DNA from: Clostridiales bacterium | GTDB taxonomy: Bacteria > Bacillota > Clostridia > Oscillospirales > CAG-272 | NCBI GenBank assembly: GCA_018370615.1 | Contig: JAGZAC010000073.1 | Span: forward strand, 1-7,417 | Direction of reading: 5' to 3' | DNA length: 7,417 bases | Shown here: piece after piece, positions 1 through 6,275 of the stretch | Numbering within the stretch: the stretch's first letter is position 1 | Layout of the letters: every line of letters begins with the position of its first letter | Translations under genes and position numbers: made by a program | The notes under the pieces: model-generated | What the model was told of the DNA's origin: nothing | Database searches by the model: none | The model's input: the letters and a program-made list of their open reading frames with translations, nothing else

Positions 1-124
1 AGGTTTGTGTATTGGGTGCAGCCCCAAAATCTGTGGGACAGGAGCAAAAAATCTTTGTCTTGGTTTTCAGCTCCACATGAACTTCCAAGCCGATCACCAT
101 TTCATAATCCTTGATCATCTGCAT
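1..124 (-). CDS. gatB: Aspartyl/glutamyl-tRNA amidotransferase subunit B, N-terminal fragment
   Basis: Only the first 41 codons are present; the gene runs off the left edge. The visible protein contains VIGLEVHVELKTKTK followed by FCSCP and FGAAPNT. This is the conserved start of GatB, and the FCSC pair is half of the family's four-cysteine zinc site. GatB is the kinase/transamidase subunit of GatCAB: it phosphorylates the side chain of Asp-tRNA-Asn or Glu-tRNA-Gln and amidates it with ammonia supplied by GatA. The ATG at 124 lies 3 bp after the gatA stop. An AAAGGGGG site inside the gatA end sits 8 nt upstream of it. A second in-frame ATG at 118 has AAGGA 6 nt upstream, so the exact start is uncertain by two codons. 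It is the last visible gene of the aspS-gatC/gatA/gatB operon and probably translationally coupled to gatA. Confidence 0.95.
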   Translation of the reverse strand, partial: MQMIKDYEMVIGLEVHVELKTKTKIFCSCPTDFGAAPNTQT

Positions 125-127
125 TCC

Positions 128-1570
128 TTATTCCCCCTTTCTTCCGTTTTCAAACGCATATCCTATACGGTACAGCATCGCCTCAGAAAAAACAGGGCCA
201 ATGAGCTGCATACCTACCGGCATACCGCCCTCCCCTGTACCACAGGGCATGGAAAGCGCCGGCACACCGGCAATATTCACTGGAACGCTGTAAGCATCCC
301 CCAAATACATTTCCAACGGGTCGCTGGTTTTTTCCCCGATTTTATAAGCAACGGTAGGGGCTACAGGAGAGAGAATGCAGTCGCATTTTGCAAAGGCGCT
401 GTCAAAGTCTGCCCGTACCAGGCTGCGTACCTGGAGCGCCTTTTTATAGTAGGCATCGTAGTATCCCGAAGAAAGGGCAAATGTCCCCAGCATGATCCGC
501 CGCTTTACTTCCGCGCCGAAGCCCTCGCTGCGGCTCTTCTGATACAATTCATCCATGTCGGCAAAATCTGCCGCACGGTATCCGTACCGCACCCCATCAA
601 ACCGCGCCAGGTTGGAGGAAGCTTCCGCGGATGAAATGACATAATAGGCTGACAGTGCATAATCCAGCGACGGCATTTTCACCTGCACCAGCTGAGCACC
701 CATACCGGCCAGGGTATCTGCCGCAGCCAGCACAGCCGCTTTAACATCTGCAGAGATGCCATCCCCAAAAAATTCCTCCGGCAGGCCGATGCGTATGCCG
801 GCAACGCCATCCTCCAAGCCGGCAAGATAATCCTCCACAGGTCTGCCCACAGAGGTCGCATCCCGCCGGTCGTGACCGGCAATGGCAGCCAGCACCATCG
901 CATTGTCCCGCACGTCCCGGGTGAGGGGGCCGATTTGATCCAGAGAAGAAGCAAAGGCGACCAATCCGTACCGGGAAACACGACCGTAAGTCGGTTTCAT
1001 TCCTACCACGCCGCAGAACGCGGCGGGCTGGCGGATGGAGCCTCCCGTATCACTCCCCAGAGCATAGGCTGCCTCTCCGGCAGCCACTGCTGCGGCAGAG
1101 CCGCCGGAGGAACCACCCGGCACCCGGGAAGTATCCCGCGGATTTCTCGTAATCCCCATCGCCGAATTTTCCGTAGTGGAGCCCATGGCAAACTCATCCA
1201 TGTTCAGCTTGCCCAGCAATACATATCCCGCCTCCTGCAGCCGCTGGATTACATGGGCGTCATAAGGCGGCACATAATCTGCCAGCATCTTGGAGGCACA
1301 GGTAGTGGCAATCCCTTTGGTACACATGTTGTCTTTGATACCTGCCGGAATTCCGGTAAGCGCCGTTCCCTCTCCGGCTGCGATACGTTTATCCGCTTCC
1401 TTTGCCTGCTCCAGCGCATATTCTGCACTTGTAGAAATATAAGCGTGAATCTCCGCTTCCCGCTGAAAAACCGCTTCCAGATATGCCTGGGTCAGCTCTA
1501 CAGCAGAGTATTCTTTTTTCTTTAGCGCCCGGGCATGTTCGTATACACTTCTGCTTGTAAGTTCTTTCAT
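128..1570 (-). CDS. gatA: Aspartyl/glutamyl-tRNA amidotransferase subunit A (amidase-signature glutaminase)
   Basis: 480 aa, the usual GatA length. GatA hydrolyses glutamine (or asparagine) and channels ammonia to GatB for amidation of mischarged Asp-tRNA-Asn or Glu-tRNA-Gln in the cytosol. The amidase-signature Ser-cisSer-Lys triad is intact: Lys79 in GIPAGIKDN, Ser154 in PGGSSGGSAA, and Ser178 in SDTGGSIRQP. These numbers match those I recall for Staphylococcus aureus GatA. The C-terminal part carries the conserved NIAGVPALSMPCG and GMQLIGP segments. The ATG at 1570 has AAGGA 8 nt upstream and lies 5 bp after the stop of the aspS-gatC fusion; gatB begins 3 bp after its own stop. All three subunits therefore come from one transcript under the T-box. 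Nothing is truncated or missing. An alternative amidase identity is unlikely given the neighbours. Confidence 0.97.
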   Translation of the reverse strand: MKELTSRSVYEHARALKKKEYSAVELTQAYLEAVFQREAEIHAYISTSAEYALEQAKEADKRIAAGEGTALTGIPAGIKDNMCTKGIATTCASKMLADYVPPYDAHVIQRLQEAGYVLLGKLNMDEFAMGSTTENSAMGITRNPRDTSRVPGGSSGGSAAAVAAGEAAYALGSDTGGSIRQPAAFCGVVGMKPTYGRVSRYGLVAFASSLDQIGPLTRDVRDNAMVLAAIAGHDRRDATSVGRPVEDYLAGLEDGVAGIRIGLPEEFFGDGISADVKAAVLAAADTLAGMGAQLVQVKMPSLDYALSAYYVISSAEASSNLARFDGVRYGYRAADFADMDELYQKSRSEGFGAEVKRRIMLGTFALSSGYYDAYYKKALQVRSLVRADFDSAFAKCDCILSPVAPTVAYKIGEKTSDPLEMYLGDAYSVPVNIAGVPALSMPCGTGEGGMPVGMQLIGPVFSEAMLYRIGYAFENGRKGE

Positions 1571-1575
1571 ATGCC

Positions 1576-3660
1576 TTATCCTTCCACAACACGGGGAACG
1601 GTAATATATCCGTCATCCTTGGTTTTTGCGGCTGCCAGCAATGCTTCTCTGTCAAAGAGATGCTCTGCTTCATCCGGACGAAATACATTTTCCATGGGAA
1701 CAATGTGCTCCGCCGCCGCCGTACCGGCAGTGTCCGCCCGTGACAGCTGATTTGCAAAGGCGATGATGTTTTCCATATCGGCCTTGAGACTCTGCATCTC
1801 CTCCTCTGAGAAAGCCAGACGGGCAAGCCCTGCTACAGCAGGCACATCGATTTGCGGCACTTTTTCTTCTTTTTCTCCTGTACCGTCTGTACCAGCTTCC
1901 CAAAGCTTATCCAAGCCCAGCACAGCAAGCTGCTCCGGGTCCACAGGGGTAGGCGCGTCCGTCATAGGACAGGAAGCGTCCTTGTTCTTTGGAAAGGCAA
2001 TTACATCTCGAAGAGAATCCGCACCCAGCAGAAGCATAACCAACCGGTCCAAACCAAAGGCAAAGCCCCCATGGGGCGGCGTACCATACCGGAACGCGTT
2101 TACCATAAAGCCAAACCGTTTTTCGATCTGCTCCTTGTCGAAGCCCAATGCCTCAAACATTTTTTCCTGAATATCCTGCCGGTGGATACGGATGGACCCG
2201 CTGCCCAGCTCGATCCCGTTGAGCACCACATCATATGCCTGTGCACGCACCTTCGCCGGGTCGGTAAAGAGATATTGTATATCCTCCGGGTAGGGCATGG
2301 TGAAAGGATGGTGGGTGGAAACGTACCGTTTTTCCTCTTCGGAATATTCAAACTGGGGAAAGTCCGTGACAAACAAGAAGGAAAACTTCTTCTTGTCCCG
2401 CAGTCCCAGAATTTCCGCCACATCCAGTCGCAGAGATCCCAAAACACGCCGCACAGTGGCAAGCGTATCCGCGGAAAACAGTATAAAGTCCCCGGGGACA
2501 GCTCCCATGCGGTCCAGGAGGGCACGCATTTCCTCTTCGGTGAAGTATTTTGTCAAAATCGAGTAGATTTCCCCATCGGGACGAACGGCGATCCACGCCA
2601 TACCTTTTGCACCATAGGAAAGGGCGTTTTCTGTCAAAGTTTCAATTTGGGTTCTGGTGAAGTCAGCGCATCCCTTGGCGTTGATGGCTCGCACAACGCC
2701 ACCCTTATCGCAAACAGAGCGAAATACGCTGAAGGAGCAGCCAGCAGCAAGATCCGTAACATCTACGATGGGAAGGTCAAACCGCAGGTCCGGTTTGTCG
2801 CTGCCGTACCGGTCCATTGCCTCCTGCCAGGTAAGTCGCGGAAAAGGCTCTGCAATCTCCTGCCCGGTAAATGTCTGGAATATATGCCGGAACATTTTTT
2901 CCAGATGGATAAGGATATCTTCCTGGTCCACAAAGGACATTTCCATATCCACCTGTGTAAACTCCGGCTGACGGTCCGCTCGCAAATCCTCGTCGCGGAA
3001 GCACCTGGCTACCTGATAATATTTGTCGATGCCACCCACCATCAGCAGCTGCTTGTAAATCTGGGGGGACTGAGGCAGTGCGTAAAAGGAGCCCTGATGC
3101 ACTCTGCTGGGTACCAGATAGTCTCTGGCTCCTTCCGGCGTAGACTTGCACAGCATAGGGGTCTCCACACATATAAATCCATGGCTGTCCAGATAATCCT
3201 GACTGGCCTTTTGTACCAGATGCCTCGCCCGCAGATTTCTCAGCATAGTGGGACTGCGCAGATCCAGGTACCGATACCGTAGGCGCAAATCCTCCCGCAC
3301 ATTGACATTTTCATCCATAGAAAAGGGCAGCTGCTGCGCCTGGGAAAGCAGTTCCAGGGAATCTGCATACAGCTCTACCGTTCCGGTCTCCAGACGGGGA
3401 TTGTAGGTATCCTCACTGCGCCGGCGGATCACACCGGACACTGCAATCACGGACTGGCTGCGCAGTCCGTCTGCCTCCTTAAAGGCCTCTGCCGGCAAAT
3501 TGGATGCGTCAAACACCACCTGCAGAATACCCTCTCTGTCCTTTAGATCCACAAAAACGACGCCGCCCATATCCCGTTTTGTCTGGACCCAGCCGCAGCA
3601 GGTCTGCCGTGTTCCCATCTGGGCTTCCCGCACCAGACCGCAATACATCGTTCTTTTCAT
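1576..3660 (-). CDS. aspS-gatC: Fused aspartyl-tRNA synthetase / GatC (amidotransferase subunit C)
   Basis: 694 aa in one uninterrupted frame. Residues 1 to about 587 are a full bacterial class IIb AspRS. They comprise the OB-fold anticodon domain (about 1-110, with GWVQTKRDMGGVVFVDLKDR), the flipping-loop QSPQ at 197-200, motif 2 FRDEDLRADRQPEFTQ at 221-236, a bacterial GAD insertion (about 290-420) and motif 3 GLDR at 536-539. The usual AspRS end (DAPTPVDPEQL) is followed by a charged Gly/Glu/Lys linker (about 588-602). Then comes a complete GatC (603-694) with VAGLARLAFSEEE, the VPMENVFRPDE core and the terminal DGYITVPRVVE. GatC wraps around GatA and GatB to stabilise the amidotransferase. 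The fusion would tether Asp-tRNA-Asn production to amidation. The start at 3660 is chosen because AAGGA lies 10 nt upstream and MKRTMYCG aligns with AspRS N-termini; a frame-open 43-codon extension upstream is unlikely. Position 31 is Met. That the AspRS is non-discriminating is inferred, not shown. Confidence 0.95.
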   Translation of the reverse strand: MKRTMYCGLVREAQMGTRQTCCGWVQTKRDMGGVVFVDLKDREGILQVVFDASNLPAEAFKEADGLRSQSVIAVSGVIRRRSEDTYNPRLETGTVELYADSLELLSQAQQLPFSMDENVNVREDLRLRYRYLDLRSPTMLRNLRARHLVQKASQDYLDSHGFICVETPMLCKSTPEGARDYLVPSRVHQGSFYALPQSPQIYKQLLMVGGIDKYYQVARCFRDEDLRADRQPEFTQVDMEMSFVDQEDILIHLEKMFRHIFQTFTGQEIAEPFPRLTWQEAMDRYGSDKPDLRFDLPIVDVTDLAAGCSFSVFRSVCDKGGVVRAINAKGCADFTRTQIETLTENALSYGAKGMAWIAVRPDGEIYSILTKYFTEEEMRALLDRMGAVPGDFILFSADTLATVRRVLGSLRLDVAEILGLRDKKKFSFLFVTDFPQFEYSEEEKRYVSTHHPFTMPYPEDIQYLFTDPAKVRAQAYDVVLNGIELGSGSIRIHRQDIQEKMFEALGFDKEQIEKRFGFMVNAFRYGTPPHGGFAFGLDRLVMLLLGADSLRDVIAFPKNKDASCPMTDAPTPVDPEQLAVLGLDKLWEAGTDGTGEKEEKVPQIDVPAVAGLARLAFSEEEMQSLKADMENIIAFANQLSRADTAGTAAAEHIVPMENVFRPDEAEHLFDREALLAAAKTKDDGYITVPRVVEG
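1855..1899 (-). other. Linker between AspRS and GatC with an internal start-like site
   Basis: The segment encodes about 15 residues rich in Gly, Glu, Lys and Thr (EAGTDGTGEKEEKVP), a flexible hydrophilic linker. In the RNA it contains AGGAG (1879-1875), an A-rich run, and an in-frame GTG at 1860. A start there would give a 94-aa protein of normal free-GatC size. The AGGAG-to-GTG gap is 14 nt, longer than ideal. It may be the relic of a former aspS/gatC intergenic ribosome binding site, or a weak functional internal start. That reading is inference from spacing alone. Confidence 0.4.
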
Positions 3661-3798
3661 TTTTATTTCGTCCTTCTTTCCTGTTGTTCCTTGACTTGCA
3701 ATTGTATGAAAACTCAGCCTGTACTTTATCGAATAGAATTTGCTGTATGGTGGAAAAAATACAATTTTTTTAACAAATACCATCTGCAAGGATTTCTA

Positions 3799-3850
3799 AG
3801 CTTTCCCAAAGGAAGACAGTACAACTGAGTTGCGACAGAGGGGTAGTGAG
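3799..3850. repeat. Degenerate partial copy of the palindromic repeat
   Basis: The stretch has the same layout as the right arm of the two full repeats downstream. There is a first imperfect hairpin (CTTTCC, loop, GGAAG), then a second hairpin (CAACT next to AGTTG), then GACAGAGGGGTAGTGAG. That last piece resembles GACGGAGGGGTTGCTCAC at the end of the second full copy. The resemblance was judged by eye and base identity is modest, so it may be an old decayed arm or coincidence. Confidence 0.45.
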
Positions 3851-3851
3851 C

Positions 3852-4052
3852 TTAAACAATCCCCCAGTCAGCTCACGCTGACAGCCCCCTTTACACAAGG
3901 GGGCCTGCGTAAGGGGGACTTTTTTCTAGCCTCCCCTGTGGTGCAGCTCCGCAGGAGATACCGGGGTGGTGGCCGGCGCAGTTACCACTAGATGAAGCCT
4001 CCCCTGTGTAAGGGGAGGTGGCACGGCGCAGCCATGACGGAAGGGTTGTCAA
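3852..4052. repeat. Palindromic repeat unit, copy 1
   Basis: First of two direct tandem units with a 201-bp period. The left arm holds a GTCAGC/GCTGAC-type hairpin and a CCCCC/GGGGG hairpin around TTTACACAA. The right arm (from about 3998) carries CCTCCCC and GGGGAGG around TGTGTAA, then a GGC-GCA-GCC hairpin and GACGGAAGGGTTG. The two arms are inverted relative to each other and enclose about 90 bp containing a further hairpin (GTGGTGGC with GTTACCAC). There is no transposase and no credible ORF. The form is like a REP/BIME or miniature inverted-repeat element. I recall similar CCTCCC...GACGGAGGGGTTG repeats as common in gut Clostridia genomes. It lies in the aspS untranslated leader. Confidence 0.85.
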
Positions 4053-4254
4053 TTAAACAATCCCCCAGTGAGCTTACGCTGATAGCCCCCTTTACACAAG
4101 GGGGCCTGCGTAAGGGGGACTTTTTTCTAGCCTCCCCTGTGGTGCAGCTCCGCAGGAGATACCGGGACGGTGGCCGACGCAGTTATCACTAGATGAAGCC
4201 TCCCCTGTGCAAGGGGAGGTGTCAGCGCAGCTGACGGAGGGGTTGCTCACCCTT
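4053..4254. repeat. Palindromic repeat unit, copy 2
   Basis: Second tandem unit. Bases 4053-4220 align without gaps to 3852-4019 with about 8 differences by eye, roughly 95% identity. The last 30 bp diverge: here the second hairpin of the right arm is a clean GTCAGC-GCA-GCTGAC, where copy 1 has a GGC-GCA-GCC core. The arm sequence therefore changed while the ability to fold was kept. The unit ends near TTGCTCAC, whose CTCAC is the inverse of the GTGAG just before copy 1. The remaining 35 bp to the T-box terminator show nothing recognisable. Confidence 0.85.
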
Positions 4255-4289
4255 TACACAAATATCCCCTAAACTCTCCAAAAATTCAC

Positions 4290-4329
4290 AAAAAAAGCCC
4301 TTCGCCCCTGCAAGACAGGGACGAAGGAC
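4290..4329 (-). terminator. T-box rho-independent terminator
   Basis: On the minus strand a 14-bp stem (GTCCTTCGTCCCTG with CAGGGGCGAAGGGC, two G-U pairs) closes a 5-nt TCTTG loop and is followed by seven T. It begins just downstream of the T-box core, as expected of the hairpin that competes with the antiterminator. When charged tRNA is plentiful, transcription should stop here before the aspS operon. Confidence 0.93.
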
Positions 4330-4462
4330 GAAATTTCCTCCGCGGTACCACCCATAATAGATTCAAAGAATCCCCTCAAAGATACTTGTATATCCTGCAG
4401 CTATAACGCGCCGCCCGCGTCTGCGCCTACTTGCTTACGCTTTCAGACAGAGGCTCCAAGCT

Positions 4463-4466
4463 GTTC
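4463..4466 (-). promoter_or_regulatory. Overlapping Asn/Glu specifier codons of the T-box
   Basis: The 3' strand of the specifier loop reads TGAAGAACAGC. With the usual frame (GAA, one base, specifier, then A), the specifier is AAC for asparagine (4465-4463). One base upstream is GAA for glutamate (4466-4464). An Asn-reading leader fits an operon making Asn-tRNA-Asn from Asp-tRNA-Asn. The same GAAC arrangement is what I recall as the published two-codon T-box of the Clostridium acetobutylicum transamidation operon. AAC is the safer reading. Confidence 0.75.
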
Positions 4467-4571
4467 TTCACCGAAGCATTCGTACCGCGCTCTCACCATC
4501 CGCGGCTCTCTTTTACCATAGACTCCGGGTACTCGTCTCTTCATAGCCTTTTTATTTTCCAATTATAGTTT

Positions 4572-4600
4572 AGTATAACATGCTGTTCTTTATTTGTCAA
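4572..4600 (-). promoter_or_regulatory. Sigma-A promoter of the T-box/aspS operon
   Basis: TTGACA (4600-4595), a 17-bp spacer and TATACT (4577-4572) on the minus strand. The -35 is perfect and the -10 has one mismatch to TATAAT. Transcription should start near 4565, a few bases before stem I of the T-box. No comparably good promoter was seen between the T-box and aspS; only a lone TACAAT-like -10 near 3702 without a matching -35. Confidence 0.9.
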
Positions 4601-4664
4601 TAGGAAATCTTTTTCGTCCCTTTTCAAGATAAGCAGTGATGGCCCAAAGTAGGATGAAGCACTA

Positions 4665-4693
4665 TGGATTTATTCACGGCTTTCTGATATAAT
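4665..4693 (+). promoter_or_regulatory. Extended -10 promoter of the nitroreductase/radical-SAM operon
   Basis: TATAAT at 4688-4693 is preceded by TGA, giving the extended -10 form TGnTATAAT. A weak -35 (TGGATT, 3 of 6 matches) sits 17 bp upstream. The start site would be near 4700, about 40 nt before the nitroreductase ATG. It diverges from the T-box promoter about 65 bp away. No operator-like palindrome was seen between them. Confidence 0.75.
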
Positions 4694-4738
4694 CTTCTTA
4701 AAACAGAGCAACAAAAGGAAATTTAGGAGGACAATAAC

Positions 4739-5365
4739 ATGGAATTCTATGAGGCTGTCAGCAAAAGGAGAACTGTACGAGAGTTTTTGAACAAGCAGGT
4801 AGACTTTGAAGTTATCAAAAGGATTCTGGAAGCTGGCAATCAAGCTCCTACTTGGAATCACAATCGAAACTGGAGTTATATCATATTGAGGACGGATGAA
4901 GAGAAGGATTATGCATTTGATTATGCAAAGAAAATTGCCGATCAATTTGACGCTGAAAAGTATTTGAATGTACCAAGACCATATCCGATTACACTTACTC
5001 AAAAAATGTACGCTTATGCAATGCCAAGGCAGTATACAATGTTAAAGGGAGCGCCTTATGTGGTGATACCCGTATTTAAGTGTAAGGAACTGAGCGGCGG
5101 GTCTGTATCTAAACTGAATCCATTCTCCACCATCTGGTGCGTAATAGAAAACTTATTTCTTGCAGCAACAGCAGAGGGACTAGCATGTTCCATGAGGATT
5201 CCTCTCGATGAGGAATATGACATTGTAAAGAAAAAGCTAAAGGTGCCGCCAACTTATATGATACCCGTATTCATTGGCATTGGGTATGCTGACTCTAATG
5301 AGATTGAACTTGAACAAAATATAGCAGATATTGATAAACAGATTCATTTTGGAAGGTGGAAATAA
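4739..5365 (+). CDS. Nitroreductase-family FMN-dependent oxidoreductase
   Basis: 208 aa, typical of compact nitroreductase-fold flavoproteins, which act as homodimers with FMN at the interface and use NAD(P)H. The N-terminus MEFYEAVSKRRTVREF is the family's first FMN-contacting segment (Arg10, Arg11, Arg14). It is followed by the helix ending in EAGNQAPTWNHNRNW (32-45), where many relatives have APS/APT...QPW. The C-terminal half has the dimer helix FSTIWCVIENLFLAATAEGLAC (about 129-150) and the closing strand MIPVFIGIGYAD. No signal peptide or membrane segment is visible, so it should be cytosolic. The ATG at 4739 has AGGAGG 8 nt upstream. It is followed after 10 bp by the radical SAM gene and was probably acquired with it. 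Both are clearly AT-richer than the aspS operon. The substrate cannot be read from sequence. Confidence 0.88.
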   Translation: MEFYEAVSKRRTVREFLNKQVDFEVIKRILEAGNQAPTWNHNRNWSYIILRTDEEKDYAFDYAKKIADQFDAEKYLNVPRPYPITLTQKMYAYAMPRQYTMLKGAPYVVIPVFKCKELSGGSVSKLNPFSTIWCVIENLFLAATAEGLACSMRIPLDEEYDIVKKKLKVPPTYMIPVFIGIGYADSNEIELEQNIADIDKQIHFGRWK

Positions 5366-5375
5366 AGGGGGTATA

Positions 5376-6260
5376 ATGAAACCAATTATAAAAGCAATAG
5401 AAGTAAAAAGCGTTTTAACAAAATCAAACCTGCCAGTGAGTGATTACTCAGTTAACCCTTATGTGGGATGCACCCATGCCTGCAAATACTGCTATGCCAG
5501 CTTTATGAAGAGATTTACGAACCATCCGGAGGAGTGGGGAGCATTTCTTGATGTGAAATACTGGCCAGAAATCAAAAAGCCAGAGAAGTATGCCGGGAAG
5601 GAACTATTCTTTGGTTCAGTTACCGACCCATACAATCCGCAGGAAGAAACCTATAAAAGAACCCGTTCCTTACTGGAGCAGCTAAAAGGGAGCGGGATTA
5701 AACTAAGCATTCAGACAAAATCTGACTTGGTATTGCGAGACATAGATATTATCAAAACTTTCCCGGATGCAAGGGTGGGGTTTTCCATCAATACATTGGA
5801 CGAGAATTTCAAAAACGATATGGATATGGCAGTCAGTATAGAAAGACGACTTGCAGCAATGAAAAAGTTTCATGATGAAGGAATTAGAACTACCTGCTTT
5901 ATCTCTCCGATTTTTCCCGGAATTACAGATGTGACAGCCATCATCAATAGGGTAAAGGAACAGTGCCAGCTTGTCTGGCTGGAAAACTTAAACTTGCGGG
6001 GCAGCTATAAAAGTGTCATCATGAATTATATTCATGATAAGCATCCAGCGCTTGTTCAGCTCTACAAAGAAATTTATTATCAGGGCAGTCGTTTATACTG
6101 GGAGGAATTGGATCATTCCATCCGGGATTATACATCCAAAAATGGGCTGGAATATGTCAGGGATGACGATAGTATGCAAAAGGGATTTTATGATCCGCCA
6201 ACAGTCGTGAATTTCTTCTATCATGAAGAAGTGAAGAGGTCCGCAAAGAGCAGTAAATAA
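5376..6260 (+). CDS. Radical SAM protein, SPL-like (COG1533), close to 'radical SAM mobile pair protein B'
   Basis: 294 aa. The radical SAM cluster motif CxxxCxxC is intact as CTHACKYCY (Cys32, Cys36, Cys39) and should hold the [4Fe-4S] cluster that cleaves S-adenosylmethionine. Further marks of the spore-photoproduct-lyase-like family are NPYVGC before the motif, the GSVTDPYNPQE block at 80-90, IQTKSDLVLRD (112-122) and the GFSINT strand (135-140). There is no SPASM-type cysteine-rich C-terminus. The sequence matches my memory of the family called radical SAM mobile pair protein B, normally beside a partner A on mobile elements; no partner A is in this window. The ATG at 5376 is preferred over the upstream frame-open ATG at 5331, which overlaps the nitroreductase, because AAAGGGGG ends 4 nt before it. 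The reaction and substrate are unknown. Confidence 0.87.
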   Translation: MKPIIKAIEVKSVLTKSNLPVSDYSVNPYVGCTHACKYCYASFMKRFTNHPEEWGAFLDVKYWPEIKKPEKYAGKELFFGSVTDPYNPQEETYKRTRSLLEQLKGSGIKLSIQTKSDLVLRDIDIIKTFPDARVGFSINTLDENFKNDMDMAVSIERRLAAMKKFHDEGIRTTCFISPIFPGITDVTAIINRVKEQCQLVWLENLNLRGSYKSVIMNYIHDKHPALVQLYKEIYYQGSRLYWEELDHSIRDYTSKNGLEYVRDDDSMQKGFYDPPTVVNFFYHEEVKRSAKSSK

Positions 6261-6275
6261 ACATTATTTTAACTA

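Larger units (their letters stand above)
4290..4565 (-). promoter_or_regulatory. T-box riboswitch leader of the aspS-gatC/gatA/gatB operon
   Basis: The minus strand carries a complete T-box leader. Stem I spans about 4549-4451: its base is AGGCT with AGCCT, followed by a kink-turn/loop-E strand ending GACGAGTA. The helix CCGGAGT/GCTTCGG lies above the specifier loop, and the apical CCGCG/CGCGG hairpin follows AGAGAG and holds GATGGTGAGAG. Stem II/III sequence follows. The T-box core GGGTGGTACCGCGG is at 4353-4340, where the TGG bulge would pair with an uncharged tRNA acceptor end, and the terminator comes next. Binding of uncharged tRNA should favour the antiterminator and switch the operon on. 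It lies 630 nt from the aspS start, an unusually long gap that is filled by repeats. Confidence 0.95.

Noticed and set aside
5..634. A 209-codon open frame on the plus strand at the left edge
   Set aside because: It is antisense to gatA and the gatB start, both of which are unmistakable; its translation resembles no protein family.
1852..3282. A 476-codon open frame on the plus strand across aspS
   Set aside because: It lies entirely antisense to a clear AspRS, has no recognisable domain or start context, and is the kind of shadow frame produced by the codon use of the real gene.
3661..3789. A 43-codon N-terminal extension of aspS in frame
   Set aside because: The extension is low-complexity, does not resemble AspRS, and the internal ATG at 3660 has a good ribosome site and the expected AspRS N-terminus.
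3661..3790. Second promoter directly upstream of aspS
   Set aside because: Only isolated -10-like hexamers such as TACAAT without a matching -35 at a normal distance were found; not strong enough to list.
3992..4192. A 66-codon open frame inside the repeats
   Set aside because: It is made entirely of repeat arm and core sequence, has no ribosome binding site, and resembles the spurious short proteins commonly predicted from such repeats.
3852..4254. CRISPR array
   Set aside because: There are only two units with a 201-bp period and near-identical interiors; there are no unique spacers and no cas genes.
3852..4254. Complete insertion sequence
   Set aside because: No transposase frame is present; the element is only palindromic non-coding sequence.
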